The notes under the pieces were generated by a model. It was not told the DNA's origin and made no database searches. It worked only from the letters and a program-made list of their open reading frames with translations. A stretch of 64,000 nt of DNA from Roseococcus microcysteis (GTDB lineage: Bacteria; Pseudomonadota; Alphaproteobacteria; Acetobacterales; Acetobacteraceae): the NCBI RefSeq assembly GCF_014764365.1, contig NZ_CP061718.1, forward strand, positions 1,798,001 to 1,862,000, read 5' to 3'. Below are positions 37,084-45,465 of the stretch, one piece after another. The position numbers and the translations under genes were made by a program. Each line of letters starts with the position of its first letter. Position 1 is the first letter of the stretch.

Positions 37084-38073
37084 CTACCCCAGCCCGACCA
37101 CCAGCGTCTCCCCAAAGCCCGGCACGCGGAAATCCTGCGCGCCCCGCGCCGCGAGCAGGCGCCGCGCCGGCTCCTCGATCCCCTCCTGCGTCAGCTTGAA
37201 GGTGCCGAAATGCATGGCGATGGCGGTGCGGGCGCGCAATTGCAGCTGCGCCTCCAACGCCTGTTCCGGCGTGATATGGACATGCTGCATGAACCACAGC
37301 GGCTCATAGGCGCCGATCGGGATCAGCGCCGCGCCGAAGCCGCCGAAATGCGCGCCGATGGCGTCCAGATGCCCGCCCGCCGCCGTGTCGCCCGTGAAGA
37401 GGAAGCGGCCGCCGCCTGCCACCTCCACCGCGAAGCCGCCCCACAGCGCCATCGCACGGTCGCGGATGCCGCGCGCCGAGAAGTGGCGCATCGGCACATA
37501 GGTCGCCTGATGCCCTCCGGGCAGCGGCGCCGCCTGGCCCCAATCCAGTTCCACCGCGCCCGGCACGCCGTTGCGCGCCAGGAATTCGGCATGGCCCAGC
37601 CCCGTGATGAGCCGCGGCTGCCAGCGTTGGTGCAGGGCGCGCAGGCTGGGCAGGTCCATGTGGTCGTAATGCCCGTGGCTGACCAGCACGGCGTCAATGC
37701 GCGGCAGTTCCTCCAGCGCCAGGGCGGGCGGCCGGGCGCGGCGGGGGCCGATCCAGGTGAAGGGGCTGCAGCGCTCGCTGAAGATGGGGTCGGTCAGCAG
37801 GGTGGTGCCATCCGCCAACCGCACCAGGAAGGTGGAGTGGCCGAGGAAGGTGAAGGCCCCCTGTCCCGCCGGCACGCTGGCGGGCGGCGGGGGCTGCGGC
37901 GGATCACGCAGGTCGCGCGGCCAGGGGGTGCCCCGGCTTTCGGTCAGCATCCGCGCGACGCGGTGCAGCGGCTGGAAGGCCTGGCCGCCATCGGGGTTGA
38001 GGAAGCGCCCGCGCGCGTCGCGGGTGGCGGGGCCGAGCCTCACCACATCGTCTTGGCCGCGCGCTCCGGCCAT
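37084..38073 (-). CDS. MBL-fold metallohydrolase (UlaG/NAPE-PLD-like)
   Basis: 329 residues. FTFLGHSTFLVRLADGTTLL and TDPIFSERCSPF match the NAPE-phospholipase D/UlaG branch. Metal ligands are HGHYDHMDL near residue 136, YVPMRHFSARG, FTGDTAAGG and AMHFGTF. Substrate unknown: phosphodiester, phospholipid-like or lactone. It overlaps the upstream flavoprotein gene by 34 bp, so the two are coupled. Confidence 0.85.
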   Translation of the reverse strand: MAGARGQDDVVRLGPATRDARGRFLNPDGGQAFQPLHRVARMLTESRGTPWPRDLRDPPQPPPPASVPAGQGAFTFLGHSTFLVRLADGTTLLTDPIFSERCSPFTWIGPRRARPPALALEELPRIDAVLVSHGHYDHMDLPSLRALHQRWQPRLITGLGHAEFLARNGVPGAVELDWGQAAPLPGGHQATYVPMRHFSARGIRDRAMALWGGFAVEVAGGGRFLFTGDTAAGGHLDAIGAHFGGFGAALIPIGAYEPLWFMQHVHITPEQALEAQLQLRARTAIAMHFGTFKLTQEGIEEPARRLLAARGAQDFRVPGFGETLVVGLG

Positions 38074-38645
38074 TCGCTGTCATAGCGCGCGCCGCCCACC
38101 TCGCCCGCCGTCAGCGCGGCCAGGATCTGGCCGGGGGTGGGCAGGTCGGGCTTGGCGTGCGGCTCCCAGAGCGCCGCGCGGATCACGGCACGGGCGCATT
38201 GGAAATAGATCGTCTCGACGCTGATCACGGCCACGCTGCGCGGGGCGCGGCCTTCCATGGTGAAGCTCTCGCACAGCGCCGCATCCGCCGTGATGCGCGC
38301 CGTGCCATTCACCCGCAGCGCATTGCCGCTGCCGGGAATGAGGAACATCAGCGCCACGCGCGGGTCGCGCAGGATGTTCCGCAGGCTGTCGATCCGGTCA
38401 TTGCCGCGCCGGTCGGGCAAGGCGAGCGTCGTGTCGTCCAGGATGCGGACCAGCTGCCCCGGCCGGTCGCCGCGCGGCGAGCAATCCAGCCCCTCCGGCC
38501 CCGCCGTCGCCAGCGCCAGGAAGGGCGCGGCTTCGATGATGCGGCGGTATTCGGGGATGATCCGCGGCGCCTCCTTGCGCGTCGAGGCGGGGGTAGGCAC
38601 GCCATAGAGGGCGTGCAGCTCCTCCAGGCTGCCCAGGAACTTCAC
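38040..38645 (-). CDS. Pyridoxamine 5'-phosphate oxidase-like flavoprotein
   Basis: 201 residues of the FMN-binding split-barrel fold. FLALATAGPEGLDCSPRGD, TLALPDRRGNDRIDSLRNIL and VALMFLIPGSGNALRVNGTA fit the PPOX-type DR_2398/MSMEG_1061 group. Its substrate is unknown. GTG 38645 overlaps the stop of the upstream ATPase gene (GTGA), which decides the start. Confidence 0.85.
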   Translation of the reverse strand: MKFLGSLEELHALYGVPTPASTRKEAPRIIPEYRRIIEAAPFLALATAGPEGLDCSPRGDRPGQLVRILDDTTLALPDRRGNDRIDSLRNILRDPRVALMFLIPGSGNALRVNGTARITADAALCESFTMEGRAPRSVAVISVETIYFQCARAVIRAALWEPHAKPDLPTPGQILAALTAGEVGGARYDSEWPERAAKTMW

Positions 38646-39481
38646 GCCTTCACCCCCAGCCGCCCGGCCATCTCCTGGATGAACTGCCAGGCCACGCGCC
38701 CCGACCGCCCGCCGCGCGTGACGGACCATTCGATGGCCGCCTTGTGCAGCTCCTCCTGGCCCACCGGCAGGTTCATCGCCCCGGCATAGCCGTCGATCAT
38801 GGCGAAGAAGGTGTCCTGGTCGCAGTTGTGGAAGCCGATCCAGAGGCCGAAGCGGTCGGAGAGAGACACCTTCTCCTCCACCGCCTCGGCGGGGTTGATG
38901 GCCGTGCTGCGCTCATTCTCGATCATGTCGCGCGGCATGAGGTGGCGGCGGTTGGAGGTGGCGTAGAAGAGGACATTCGCCGGCCGCCCCTCGATGCCGC
39001 CATCCAGCACGCTCTTCAGCGCCTTGTAGTCGGCGTCCTCCTTCTCGAAGGAGAGGTCGTCGCAGAAGACCAGCGCGCGGCGGTCCTGCCCGCGCAGGTG
39101 GTTCAGCAGCTCGGGCAGGGTGCGGATGTCCTCGCGATGGATCTCGATGAGTGCCAGGCTGCCCGGGTGCTGGGCGTTCGCCTCGGCATGGGCAGCCTTC
39201 ACCAGCGAGGACTTCCCCATCCCCCGCGCGCCCCAGAGCATGGCGTTGTTGGCCGGCAGGCCGCGGGCGAAGCGCAGCGTGTTCTCCAGCAGGATCGCCT
39301 TCTGCCGCGCCACCCCCTGCAACAGCGTGATGTCCACCCGGCTGACCACCGGCACCGGCTGCAGCCGGGCGGGCGGGTGCCAGACGAAGGCATCGGCCCC
39401 CTCCAGGGTCGGCGGCGGCGGGGGCGGCGGGGCCAGGCGTTCGAGGGCGGCGGCGATGCGGGCCAGCAGTTCAGCGTCCAT
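38642..39481 (-). CDS. DUF815 AAA-type ATP-binding protein
   Basis: About 279 residues from MDAELLARIA (ATG 39481). Walker A is AMLWGARGMGKSSLVKA, Walker B RALVFCDDLSFEKED; LFYATSNRRHLMPRDM is a further DUF815 mark. Function is unknown. A divergent position next to yajC is common in alphaproteobacteria. Confidence 0.85.
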   Translation of the reverse strand: MDAELLARIAAALERLAPPPPPPPTLEGADAFVWHPPARLQPVPVVSRVDITLLQGVARQKAILLENTLRFARGLPANNAMLWGARGMGKSSLVKAAHAEANAQHPGSLALIEIHREDIRTLPELLNHLRGQDRRALVFCDDLSFEKEDADYKALKSVLDGGIEGRPANVLFYATSNRRHLMPRDMIENERSTAINPAEAVEEKVSLSDRFGLWIGFHNCDQDTFFAMIDGYAGAMNLPVGQEELHKAAIEWSVTRGGRSGRVAWQFIQEMAGRLGVKA

Positions 39482-39621
39482 GCGGATGTTGAAGCGCCGC
39501 CCCGGCCGCAAGTCCAGTGGGGGCCGGCACGCCTTGCCTTGACGCCCCCTCTTCTTGACGCTGGGGGCCGGGTGGCTAGGTTGCGGCCTCTCCATCTCCC
39601 CCATCGCCCCTGCGAGGACCC

Positions 39622-39957
39622 ATGTTCATCTCCCCGGCCTACGCCCAGGACGCCGCCGGCGGCGCTGGCGCCATCGTGATGCAGCTTCTGCCGCTCATCC
39701 TCATCTTCGTCGTCTTCTATTTCCTGCTGATCCGTCCGCAGCAGAAGAAGATGAAGGAGCACAAGGCCATGCTGGGCGCGCTGAAGCGCGGCGACCGCGT
39801 GGTGACCGCGGGCGGCATCCTGGGCGAGGTGAAGCTCGTGAAGGAGACCTCGGACGAGGTGGAGGTCGAGATCGCGAACGGCGTGCGCGTCACCGTGGTG
39901 CGGGGCACCATCTCCGCCGTGATCCGCCCCGAGGCGGCGAACGACGCCAAGGGCTGA
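39622..39957 (+). CDS. yajC: Preprotein translocase subunit YajC
   Basis: 111 residues. One membrane helix (LLPLILIFVVFYFLLIRPQQ) and a cytosolic tail with LKRGDRVVTAGGILGEVKLV. YajC associates with SecDF. Here secD/secF do not follow; the next gene is an alpha/beta hydrolase. Confidence 0.95.
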   Translation: MFISPAYAQDAAGGAGAIVMQLLPLILIFVVFYFLLIRPQQKKMKEHKAMLGALKRGDRVVTAGGILGEVKLVKETSDEVEVEIANGVRVTVVRGTISAVIRPEAANDAKG

Positions 39958-39970
39958 GGACCACCCCGCC

Positions 39971-40840
39971 ATGGAGCTTCTCACCGTCGAGACCCCGCAG
40001 GCGGTTGTGGCGGTGGAGGCCCATGGCCCGGCCAGCGGCGCCCCCGTCTTCCTGCTGCATGGCTTCCCCTATGCGGCGCGCTGCTATGACGGTGTGGCGC
40101 CCCTCCTGGCCGAGGCCGGGCTGCGCGTGCTGGTGCCGCATTTGCGCGGCTATGGGCAAACCCGGCTGAAACCCGGCGTGCTGCGCTCCGGCGCGCAGGG
40201 CGCGCTGGGGTCGGACCTGCTGGCGCTGATGGACGCCATGGCCATCCCGCGCGCGCTGCTCGCGGGCTATGACTGGGGCGGGCGGGCCGCCTGCATCGTC
40301 GCCGCCCTGCACCCGGCGCGCTGCGCGGGCCTCGTCTCCTGCACCGGCTACAACATTCAGGACATCGCGCGCGCCAACGAGCCCGGCCCACCGGAGGTCG
40401 AAGCGCGCTACTGGTATCAATACTATCTGCATGGGGAACGCGGCGCCCGCGGCCTGGCGGCCAACCGCCGTGAATTCGGCCATCTGCTGTGGCGCATGTG
40501 GTCGCCCAGCTGGCACTTCACCGAGCAAGAATTCGCCGCCAGTGCCGCGCACTGGGACAATCCGGACTATGTGGAGGTGGCGCTGCATTCCTACCGCCAC
40601 CGCTTCGGGCTGGTGGCGGGCGACCCGGCGCATGAGGCGATTGAGACGGCCCTAGCGCGCAAGCCGCCCATCATCGTGCCGGCCTTCGACCTGCACGGGG
40701 CGGCGGATGGCGTGCATCCGCCCGGCCCCGGCGTGGCGCCGGGCTTCACCCGGCGCATCCTGGTCAATGTGGGCCACAATCCGCCCCAGGAGGCGCCGGC
40801 GGAATTCGCCGCCGCCCTCCTGGAACTTCACAAGGCGTGA
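39971..40840 (+). CDS. Alpha/beta hydrolase, epoxide-hydrolase-like
   Basis: 289 residues. The oxyanion-hole motif is LLHGFPYAARCYD, the nucleophile elbow LLAGYDWGGRAACIVA has Asp rather than Ser near residue 100, and the catalytic His is in VNVGHNPPQEAP. A cap domain with YWYQYYLHGERG supplies tyrosines of the epoxide-hydrolase type. An Asp nucleophile makes epoxide hydrolase or haloacid/haloalkane dehalogenase the likely class. 13 bp after yajC. Confidence 0.85.
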   Translation: MELLTVETPQAVVAVEAHGPASGAPVFLLHGFPYAARCYDGVAPLLAEAGLRVLVPHLRGYGQTRLKPGVLRSGAQGALGSDLLALMDAMAIPRALLAGYDWGGRAACIVAALHPARCAGLVSCTGYNIQDIARANEPGPPEVEARYWYQYYLHGERGARGLAANRREFGHLLWRMWSPSWHFTEQEFAASAAHWDNPDYVEVALHSYRHRFGLVAGDPAHEAIETALARKPPIIVPAFDLHGAADGVHPPGPGVAPGFTRRILVNVGHNPPQEAPAEFAAALLELHKA

Positions 40841-40844
40841 CGCC

Positions 40845-41156
40845 TCAGCGAGTCGCGCGGTCCAGCGCGCGGCCGGCCGCCGTGCCCGGCGGGTTGCCCG
40901 GCGTGCCATCGGCCTGGCCCGGATAGGCGCCGGAGGTGTTGGTGCCCGCCGCGCGGTCCAGGGCGCGCGTGGCCTGGGTGCCCGGCGGGTTGCCGGGCGT
41001 GCCGTCGCGCTGCGAGGGGTAGGCGCCCGAGATGTTCGTCCCCGCGGCGCGGTCCGCGGCGCGGCTCGCCTCGGTGCCGGGCGGGTTGCCGGGGGTCTGG
41101 GCGCAGGCCGCGCCCAGCAGCAGCAGGCCGGCGGCGAGGATCTTGAACTGGGTCAT
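40845..41156 (-). CDS. Small lipoprotein with 32-residue tandem repeats
   Basis: 103 residues. The N-terminus is a lipoprotein signal with GAAC lipobox (Cys18). The mature part is almost wholly repeats: two full 32-residue units and one truncated, each starting TPGNPPGT, then a variable A-R-A/L-DRAAGTN and SGAYPxQxDG. The family is not recognised. The composition (Pro, Gly, Asn, Ala, Arg) suggests an extended surface chain. The DNA repeat unit is 96 bp, so copy number could vary. Confidence 0.7.
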   Translation of the reverse strand: MTQFKILAAGLLLLGAACAQTPGNPPGTEASRAADRAAGTNISGAYPSQRDGTPGNPPGTQATRALDRAAGTNTSGAYPGQADGTPGNPPGTAAGRALDRATR

Positions 41157-41253
41157 GTCAGCAACTCCGATGCGGGACGCGACGTGCGTTCCGGCCAGGG
41201 CAACGCCCGGTGTGACATTCCGTTGCAGTTCCGGGAGAAGCCGCGCGGCACCC

Positions 41254-42495
41254 TCACCAGGCGCCGCGCGTGTCCACCACGATCTTGTCCTTCACCACGT
41301 CGTGATCCACGGTCAGGAAGGAGGCATGGTCCACCAGCAGCAGCAGGATGTTCGCGCGCTCGGTCGCGCGGTCGAAATCCCAGAGCTGCAGGCCCAGACT
41401 GGCCAGGTTCTCCGGCAGCGCGTTCACATGGGGCTCGACCACCAGCAGCTCCCCCACACCGCCGCGCGCCAGCTCCTCCACGATGGTGACGGCCGGGCTT
41501 TCCCGCAGATCGTCCACATCGGCCTTGTAGGAGAGGCCGAGGCAGGCGATCACGGGCTGCTTCAGCGTAGCCGCATGGCGGCGGACCTTCTCCACGACGA
41601 AGCCGGGCTTGGCCTCGTTCACCTCGCGCGCGGTGCGGATCAGCGGGCTGCGCTCGGGGTCGGCGGCGACGATGAACCACGGGTCCACCGCGATGCAGTG
41701 CCCGCCCACGCCAGGGCCGGGGCGCAGGATGTCCACGCGCGGGTGCATGTTGGCCAGCCGGATCAGCTCCCACACATTGATCCGCAGCTTGTCGCAGATC
41801 ATGCTGAGTTCGTTGGCGAAGGCGATGTTCACGTCGCGGAAGGCGTTCTCGGCCAGCTTCGCCATCTCGGCCGTGCGGGCATTGGTCGGGTGGATCTGCC
41901 CCTTGGCGAAGACACGATAGAGCAGCGTCGCGGCCTGGGCGCATTTGCGCGTGAGGCCGCCGATGATGCGGTCATTCTCCACCACCTCGCGCAGGATATG
42001 GCCGGGCAGCACGCGCTCCGGGCAATGGGCGATGCGGATGTCCGACAGCTCGCCCGCCTGGTGCGGGAAGGTGAGGTCCGGCCGCGCCTGCGCGAGCCAG
42101 CGCGAGAGCTGTTCCGTGGTGCCGATGGGCGAGGTGGATTCCAGGATGACCAGGTTGCCCCGCGCCAGCACGGGCGCGATGGCGCGCGCCGCGGCCTCGA
42201 TATGCGAGGTGTCGGGCGCATGGCCCGCCATGAAAGGGGTGGGCACGGCCAGGATGAAGGCATCGGCCGCTTCGGGCGTGAGCGCCGCGCGCAGCCGGCC
42301 CGCCTGCACCACCTGGCGCAGCAGCACGTCCAGCTCCGGCTCCACGATGTGCGCCTGGCCGCGATTGATGCTCTCGACCGCGGCGGGCTTCACGTCCACG
42401 CCCAGCACCTCCAGGCCATGGTTGGCGAAGACGGCGGAGGTGGGCAGGCCAATATAGCCCATGCCCATGACGCAGACGCGGCTGAAGCGGGTCAT
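41254..42495 (-). CDS. wecC: UDP-N-acetyl-D-mannosamine dehydrogenase
   Basis: 413 residues. The NAD site is VMGMGYIGLPTSAVFANHG at the N-terminus. The active-site region has KLAENAFRDVNIAFANE and the Cys in GPGVGGHCIAVDPWF. LSYKADVDDLRESPA is typical of UDP-sugar dehydrogenases. It oxidises UDP-ManNAc to UDP-ManNAcA, an acidic exopolysaccharide precursor. It overlaps wecB by 4 bp. Confidence 0.9.
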   Translation of the reverse strand: MTRFSRVCVMGMGYIGLPTSAVFANHGLEVLGVDVKPAAVESINRGQAHIVEPELDVLLRQVVQAGRLRAALTPEAADAFILAVPTPFMAGHAPDTSHIEAAARAIAPVLARGNLVILESTSPIGTTEQLSRWLAQARPDLTFPHQAGELSDIRIAHCPERVLPGHILREVVENDRIIGGLTRKCAQAATLLYRVFAKGQIHPTNARTAEMAKLAENAFRDVNIAFANELSMICDKLRINVWELIRLANMHPRVDILRPGPGVGGHCIAVDPWFIVAADPERSPLIRTAREVNEAKPGFVVEKVRRHAATLKQPVIACLGLSYKADVDDLRESPAVTIVEELARGGVGELLVVEPHVNALPENLASLGLQLWDFDRATERANILLLLVDHASFLTVDHDVVKDKIVVDTRGAW

Positions 42496-43616
42496 CGGGC
42501 GCCTTCCTCCAGCAGCCGGGCGAGGATGCGCCCGGCGGCGGCGCCATCGCCAAAGGGGTTGCGGGCCTGGGCCATGGCGGCATGGGCGGCGGGGTCGTCG
42601 AGCAGGCGCGTCGCGGCCGCCACCAGCGCATCCTCGCTGGTGCCGACCAGCAGGGCCGTGCCGGCCGCGATGGCCTCCGGCCGCTCGGTCGCCTCGCGCG
42701 TGACGAGCACGGGCGTGCCCAGCCCCGGCGCCTCCTCCTGCACGCCGCCCGAATCCGTCACGATCAGATGGGCGCGGCGCATGAGCTGGACGAAGGGCAC
42801 ATAATCCTGCGGCGGGATGAGGTGGATGGAGGGGCTCTCCGCCAGCATGGACTGGACCACCTCCCGCACCCTCGGGTTCGGATGGACCGGATAGACGATC
42901 TGCACATCGCCGCGGCGCGCCAGCGTCACCAGCGCCCGGCAGATGCGGGCGAGGCCGCCATCGAAACTCTCCCGCCGGTGGCCGGTGACGAGGATGAGGC
43001 GCCGGGCGGGGTCCAGCCAGGCGAATTCCCGCGCGAAGCGGGCCGCCTGCGCCGGGTCCGCATCGAGTCGCGCGGCGACCTGGTGCAGCGCGTCCACCAC
43101 GGTGTTGCCGGTGACGAGGATGCGCCCCTCCGCGATGCCCTCGCGGCGGAGATGGGCGGCCGCGGCTTCGGTGGGCGGGAAATGCAGCTGGGCGATCTGG
43201 CCGATGAGGCGGCGGTTCATCTCCTCGGGCCAGGGTGCCAGGACATCGCCCGTCCGCAGCCCCGCCTCCACATGCGCCACGCGCGCATGGCGGTAGAAGG
43301 CGGCGAGGGCGGCTGCCAGGGCGGTGGTGGTGTCGCCCTGCACGATGACCCAGTCCGGCCGCGCCTGGTCCAGCACCGGGCCAAGCCCGTTCAGCACGGC
43401 GGTGGTGACGTGGGTCAGATCCTGGCCGGGTTTCATGATGTCGAGGTCATGGTCGGGCACCAGACCAAAGACCTGCAGCACCTGGTCGAGCATCCATCGG
43501 TGCTGCCCCGTGACGCACAGAATAGAAGCGACTCCAGGTGTCGCGGCCAGTGTCTGCACCACCGGGGCCAGCTTGATCGCGTCGGGGCGGGTACCCAAGA
43601 TGGTCAGGACACGCAA
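42492..43616 (-). CDS. wecB: UDP-N-acetylglucosamine 2-epimerase (non-hydrolysing)
   Basis: 374 residues from TTG 43616, giving the family start MRVLTILGTRPDAIKLAPV; GGGAGGG lies 9 nt upstream. A longer in-frame ATG at 43673 adds untypical sequence. Motifs are VQGDTTTALAAALAAF, VAHVEAGLRTGD, HRRESFDGGL and VTDSGGVQEEAPGLGTPVL. It forms UDP-ManNAc for WecC. The GTRP motif is followed by Asp where Glu is usual. Confidence 0.92.
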   Translation of the reverse strand: MRVLTILGTRPDAIKLAPVVQTLAATPGVASILCVTGQHRWMLDQVLQVFGLVPDHDLDIMKPGQDLTHVTTAVLNGLGPVLDQARPDWVIVQGDTTTALAAALAAFYRHARVAHVEAGLRTGDVLAPWPEEMNRRLIGQIAQLHFPPTEAAAAHLRREGIAEGRILVTGNTVVDALHQVAARLDADPAQAARFAREFAWLDPARRLILVTGHRRESFDGGLARICRALVTLARRGDVQIVYPVHPNPRVREVVQSMLAESPSIHLIPPQDYVPFVQLMRRAHLIVTDSGGVQEEAPGLGTPVLVTREATERPEAIAAGTALLVGTSEDALVAAATRLLDDPAAHAAMAQARNPFGDGAAAGRILARLLEEGAR

Positions 43617-44404
43617 ATGAATCAGCCCTCCCGTGTCCTGCCGAGACCCCCAACGACTCCAGGTTGCTGTCAAAGTAATGGATGTAGGGGAGCATTCTCC
43701 ATCGAAATCCGCACGATCAAGGACCTGTGCGAGAGAGATTTCGGCATGGAATGGCGTGTATTGCCGGGGACGTCAGGCGGGGAGCTTGTTCACTTCCTTG
43801 GCCACAATTCGGGAGGGGTGGGACCGCATCCACGGGCAGGCGCCAATCCGCACCGGGACCCGTCCCTCTTGATCATGCCCTTGGCGATGAAGGATGCGTG
43901 ACGGAAAATACACGCCAAGGGATGCCCATGCGGAAAAAATTTGCATGAAACAGATAAATATGCTGCATATAGCGCAATTGATTATCGCCGCCAGATGGCG
44001 CAGCTCCGGCAGAGCCACGGCGAGTTGCGTCGAGTTCGCATTTGCACCGATTGCCACCAACCACGCATTTCGCTTATCGTCGCGACGTTCAACCACAGCC
44101 AACAGATCTGCGGTGGCTCGCCACTCCAGCCACAGCTCAGCTTTTTAAGTGCTCAGCCGAATTGCCCAGCACGAAGTAAAATTTCCAAGGGCGTTCTCAA
44201 AAAACAGATATCGGGCCTCTCTTCGCGGCAAAAAAAGCGGAAGGTTGGCGGTTAGTGACCCGTGGTATATCGTCACGTATCGAGAAAATTATGATGCAAC
44301 CGCATTTCTTATTGTTGCGTTCAACATCAACCAGAACTTCCTTGTCAGACCCTATAGCGACTCCGTGCGATCGCCCTGAAAGCGCTGCGCACGTGGAAGG
44401 GAAC
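43617..44404. other. 788-bp non-coding, AT-richer island
   Basis: The stretch between divergent wecB and the XRE regulator has clearly lower GC than its surroundings, most of all at 43880-44400 where A/T runs are common. Short frames here show no family-like protein. It may hold promoters for both flanking genes, or be a decayed or acquired segment. A 13-bp palindrome lies at 43959-43971. Confidence 0.5.
43959..43971. promoter_or_regulatory. ATATGC-T-GCATAT palindrome
   Basis: Perfect 6-bp arms in the AT-richer island upstream of wecB and the XRE regulator, within an A/T-rich context. It is a plausible operator; the protein that binds is unknown, the neighbouring XRE regulator being one candidate. 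Confidence 0.35.
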
Positions 44405-44947
44405 ATGTTTATGGGAATCCAAATGGACGGGCGCATGAATCTTCCCTCCGGCACCACCATGGCCGGAAGGACGACGGCCGGCTCTGGTGGCGGTCCCGCA
44501 CGCGACAACCCGTCCCGCATCGAGGTTGAGGAGATGGACGCATCCGCACCCGCCCGCGTGCGCGCGCCCATGCCCAGCGACTCGGCGCTGGGACGCAAGG
44601 TGCGGGAACTGCGCCGTTCCCGCGGAATGACCCAGAAGGAACTGGCCAGCGCCGTCGGCGTCACGGGCGCGCAGTTGCACCGCTATGAGACCGGCGCCAC
44701 CCGCGTGGCCGCCAGCCGCATGATCGCCATTGCCGAGGCCCTGGGCGTTCGGCCGGATGTGCTGCTGGAGTCGGCCGCGCCGGAACCTGTCCCGGTCATT
44801 TCCGCCGAAGCCTCCACCGGAGAAGACCTGCTGGAACTGATCCAGCTCTTCAGCGCCATCGGCGATCCGAAGAACCGCAATGCCATCCTGGCCGTGGCCC
44901 GCATGATGGCCTCGACCAACCCGACCGGCGGCGGCAACGGCGGCTGA
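44405..44947 (+). CDS. XRE-family transcriptional regulator
   Basis: 180 residues. After a disordered N-terminal 60 residues comes a helix-turn-helix: LGRKVRELRRSRGMTQKELA, SAVGVTGAQLHRYETGATRV and MIAIAEALGVRPDVLLE. The C-terminus LLELIQLFSAIGDPKNRNAI is a helical tail. ATG 44405 follows GGAAGGGAAC. It probably regulates itself or the divergent wecBC genes; that is an inference from position only. Confidence 0.8.
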   Translation: MFMGIQMDGRMNLPSGTTMAGRTTAGSGGGPARDNPSRIEVEEMDASAPARVRAPMPSDSALGRKVRELRRSRGMTQKELASAVGVTGAQLHRYETGATRVAASRMIAIAEALGVRPDVLLESAAPEPVPVISAEASTGEDLLELIQLFSAIGDPKNRNAILAVARMMASTNPTGGGNGG

Positions 44948-44959
44948 AGGTCAAGAAAA

Positions 44960-44987
44960 GGGCCAGGGAATCGAAATCCCCTGGCCC
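44960..44987 (-). terminator. Terminator between the convergent XRE and PRC-barrel genes
   Basis: Stem GGGCCAGGG/CCCTGGCCC (44960-44968 with 44979-44987) around a 10-nt loop. On the minus strand it is followed by TTTTCTT, serving the PRC-barrel gene; on the plus strand the tail is poor. Confidence 0.7.
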
Positions 44988-44996
44988 CGTTCCGAA

Positions 44997-45434
44997 TCAG
45001 ATCCGGCCGCTGCCACCCAGCGTCCGCGTCGCGGTGCCAGGCGAGACATAGTGGCGGTCCACCGCCCCACGCCAGCCGGTGTCGCCCCAGCCCGCCTCGT
45101 CATAGGAGTCGTAGCTCGGCGCGCCGGTCAGCTGCGCCTCGGTCAACGAGGTCACATACCCATCCTGCCCGGGCACATAGGTCAGTTCCGACCAGGGGAT
45201 CGGGTAGTAGCGCGACCCGAGGCCCAGGAAGCCACCAAAGGTCAGGACCGCATAGGCGACCTTGCCGTCTTCCTTGCCGATCATCACGCTGTGGATCGAG
45301 CCGAGGTGCTGGCGGTTGGGATCGTAAACGCTCGTCCCCTCGATCTTGTAGGAGGAGATCAGGGTATGGGTCTCGTCACGTGCCACGTCGCCATAGGCGG
45401 CGCCGGGTGTCGTGCTGCGAGGATTGTCACTCAT
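44997..45434 (-). CDS. PRC-barrel domain protein
   Basis: 145 residues. The PRC-barrel spans about 25-95: LISSYKIEGTSVYDPNRQHL, GSIHSVMIGKEDGKVAYAVL, GGFLGLGSRYYPIPWSELTY. Such small proteins are stress- or RNA-related in some bacteria. ATG 45434 gives MSDNPRSTTPG. It lies 31 bp downstream of opgH, so it may be the third gene of that operon. Confidence 0.88.
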   Translation of the reverse strand: MSDNPRSTTPGAAYGDVARDETHTLISSYKIEGTSVYDPNRQHLGSIHSVMIGKEDGKVAYAVLTFGGFLGLGSRYYPIPWSELTYVPGQDGYVTSLTEAQLTGAPSYDSYDEAGWGDTGWRGAVDRHYVSPGTATRTLGGSGRI

Positions 45435-45465
45435 GGCGTTTTCTCCGTTATGTCTCACTGTCGGA

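Noticed and set aside
43773-44102. 109-codon minus-strand frame in the AT-richer island
   Set aside because: No ribosome site, no recognisable domain and mixed composition.
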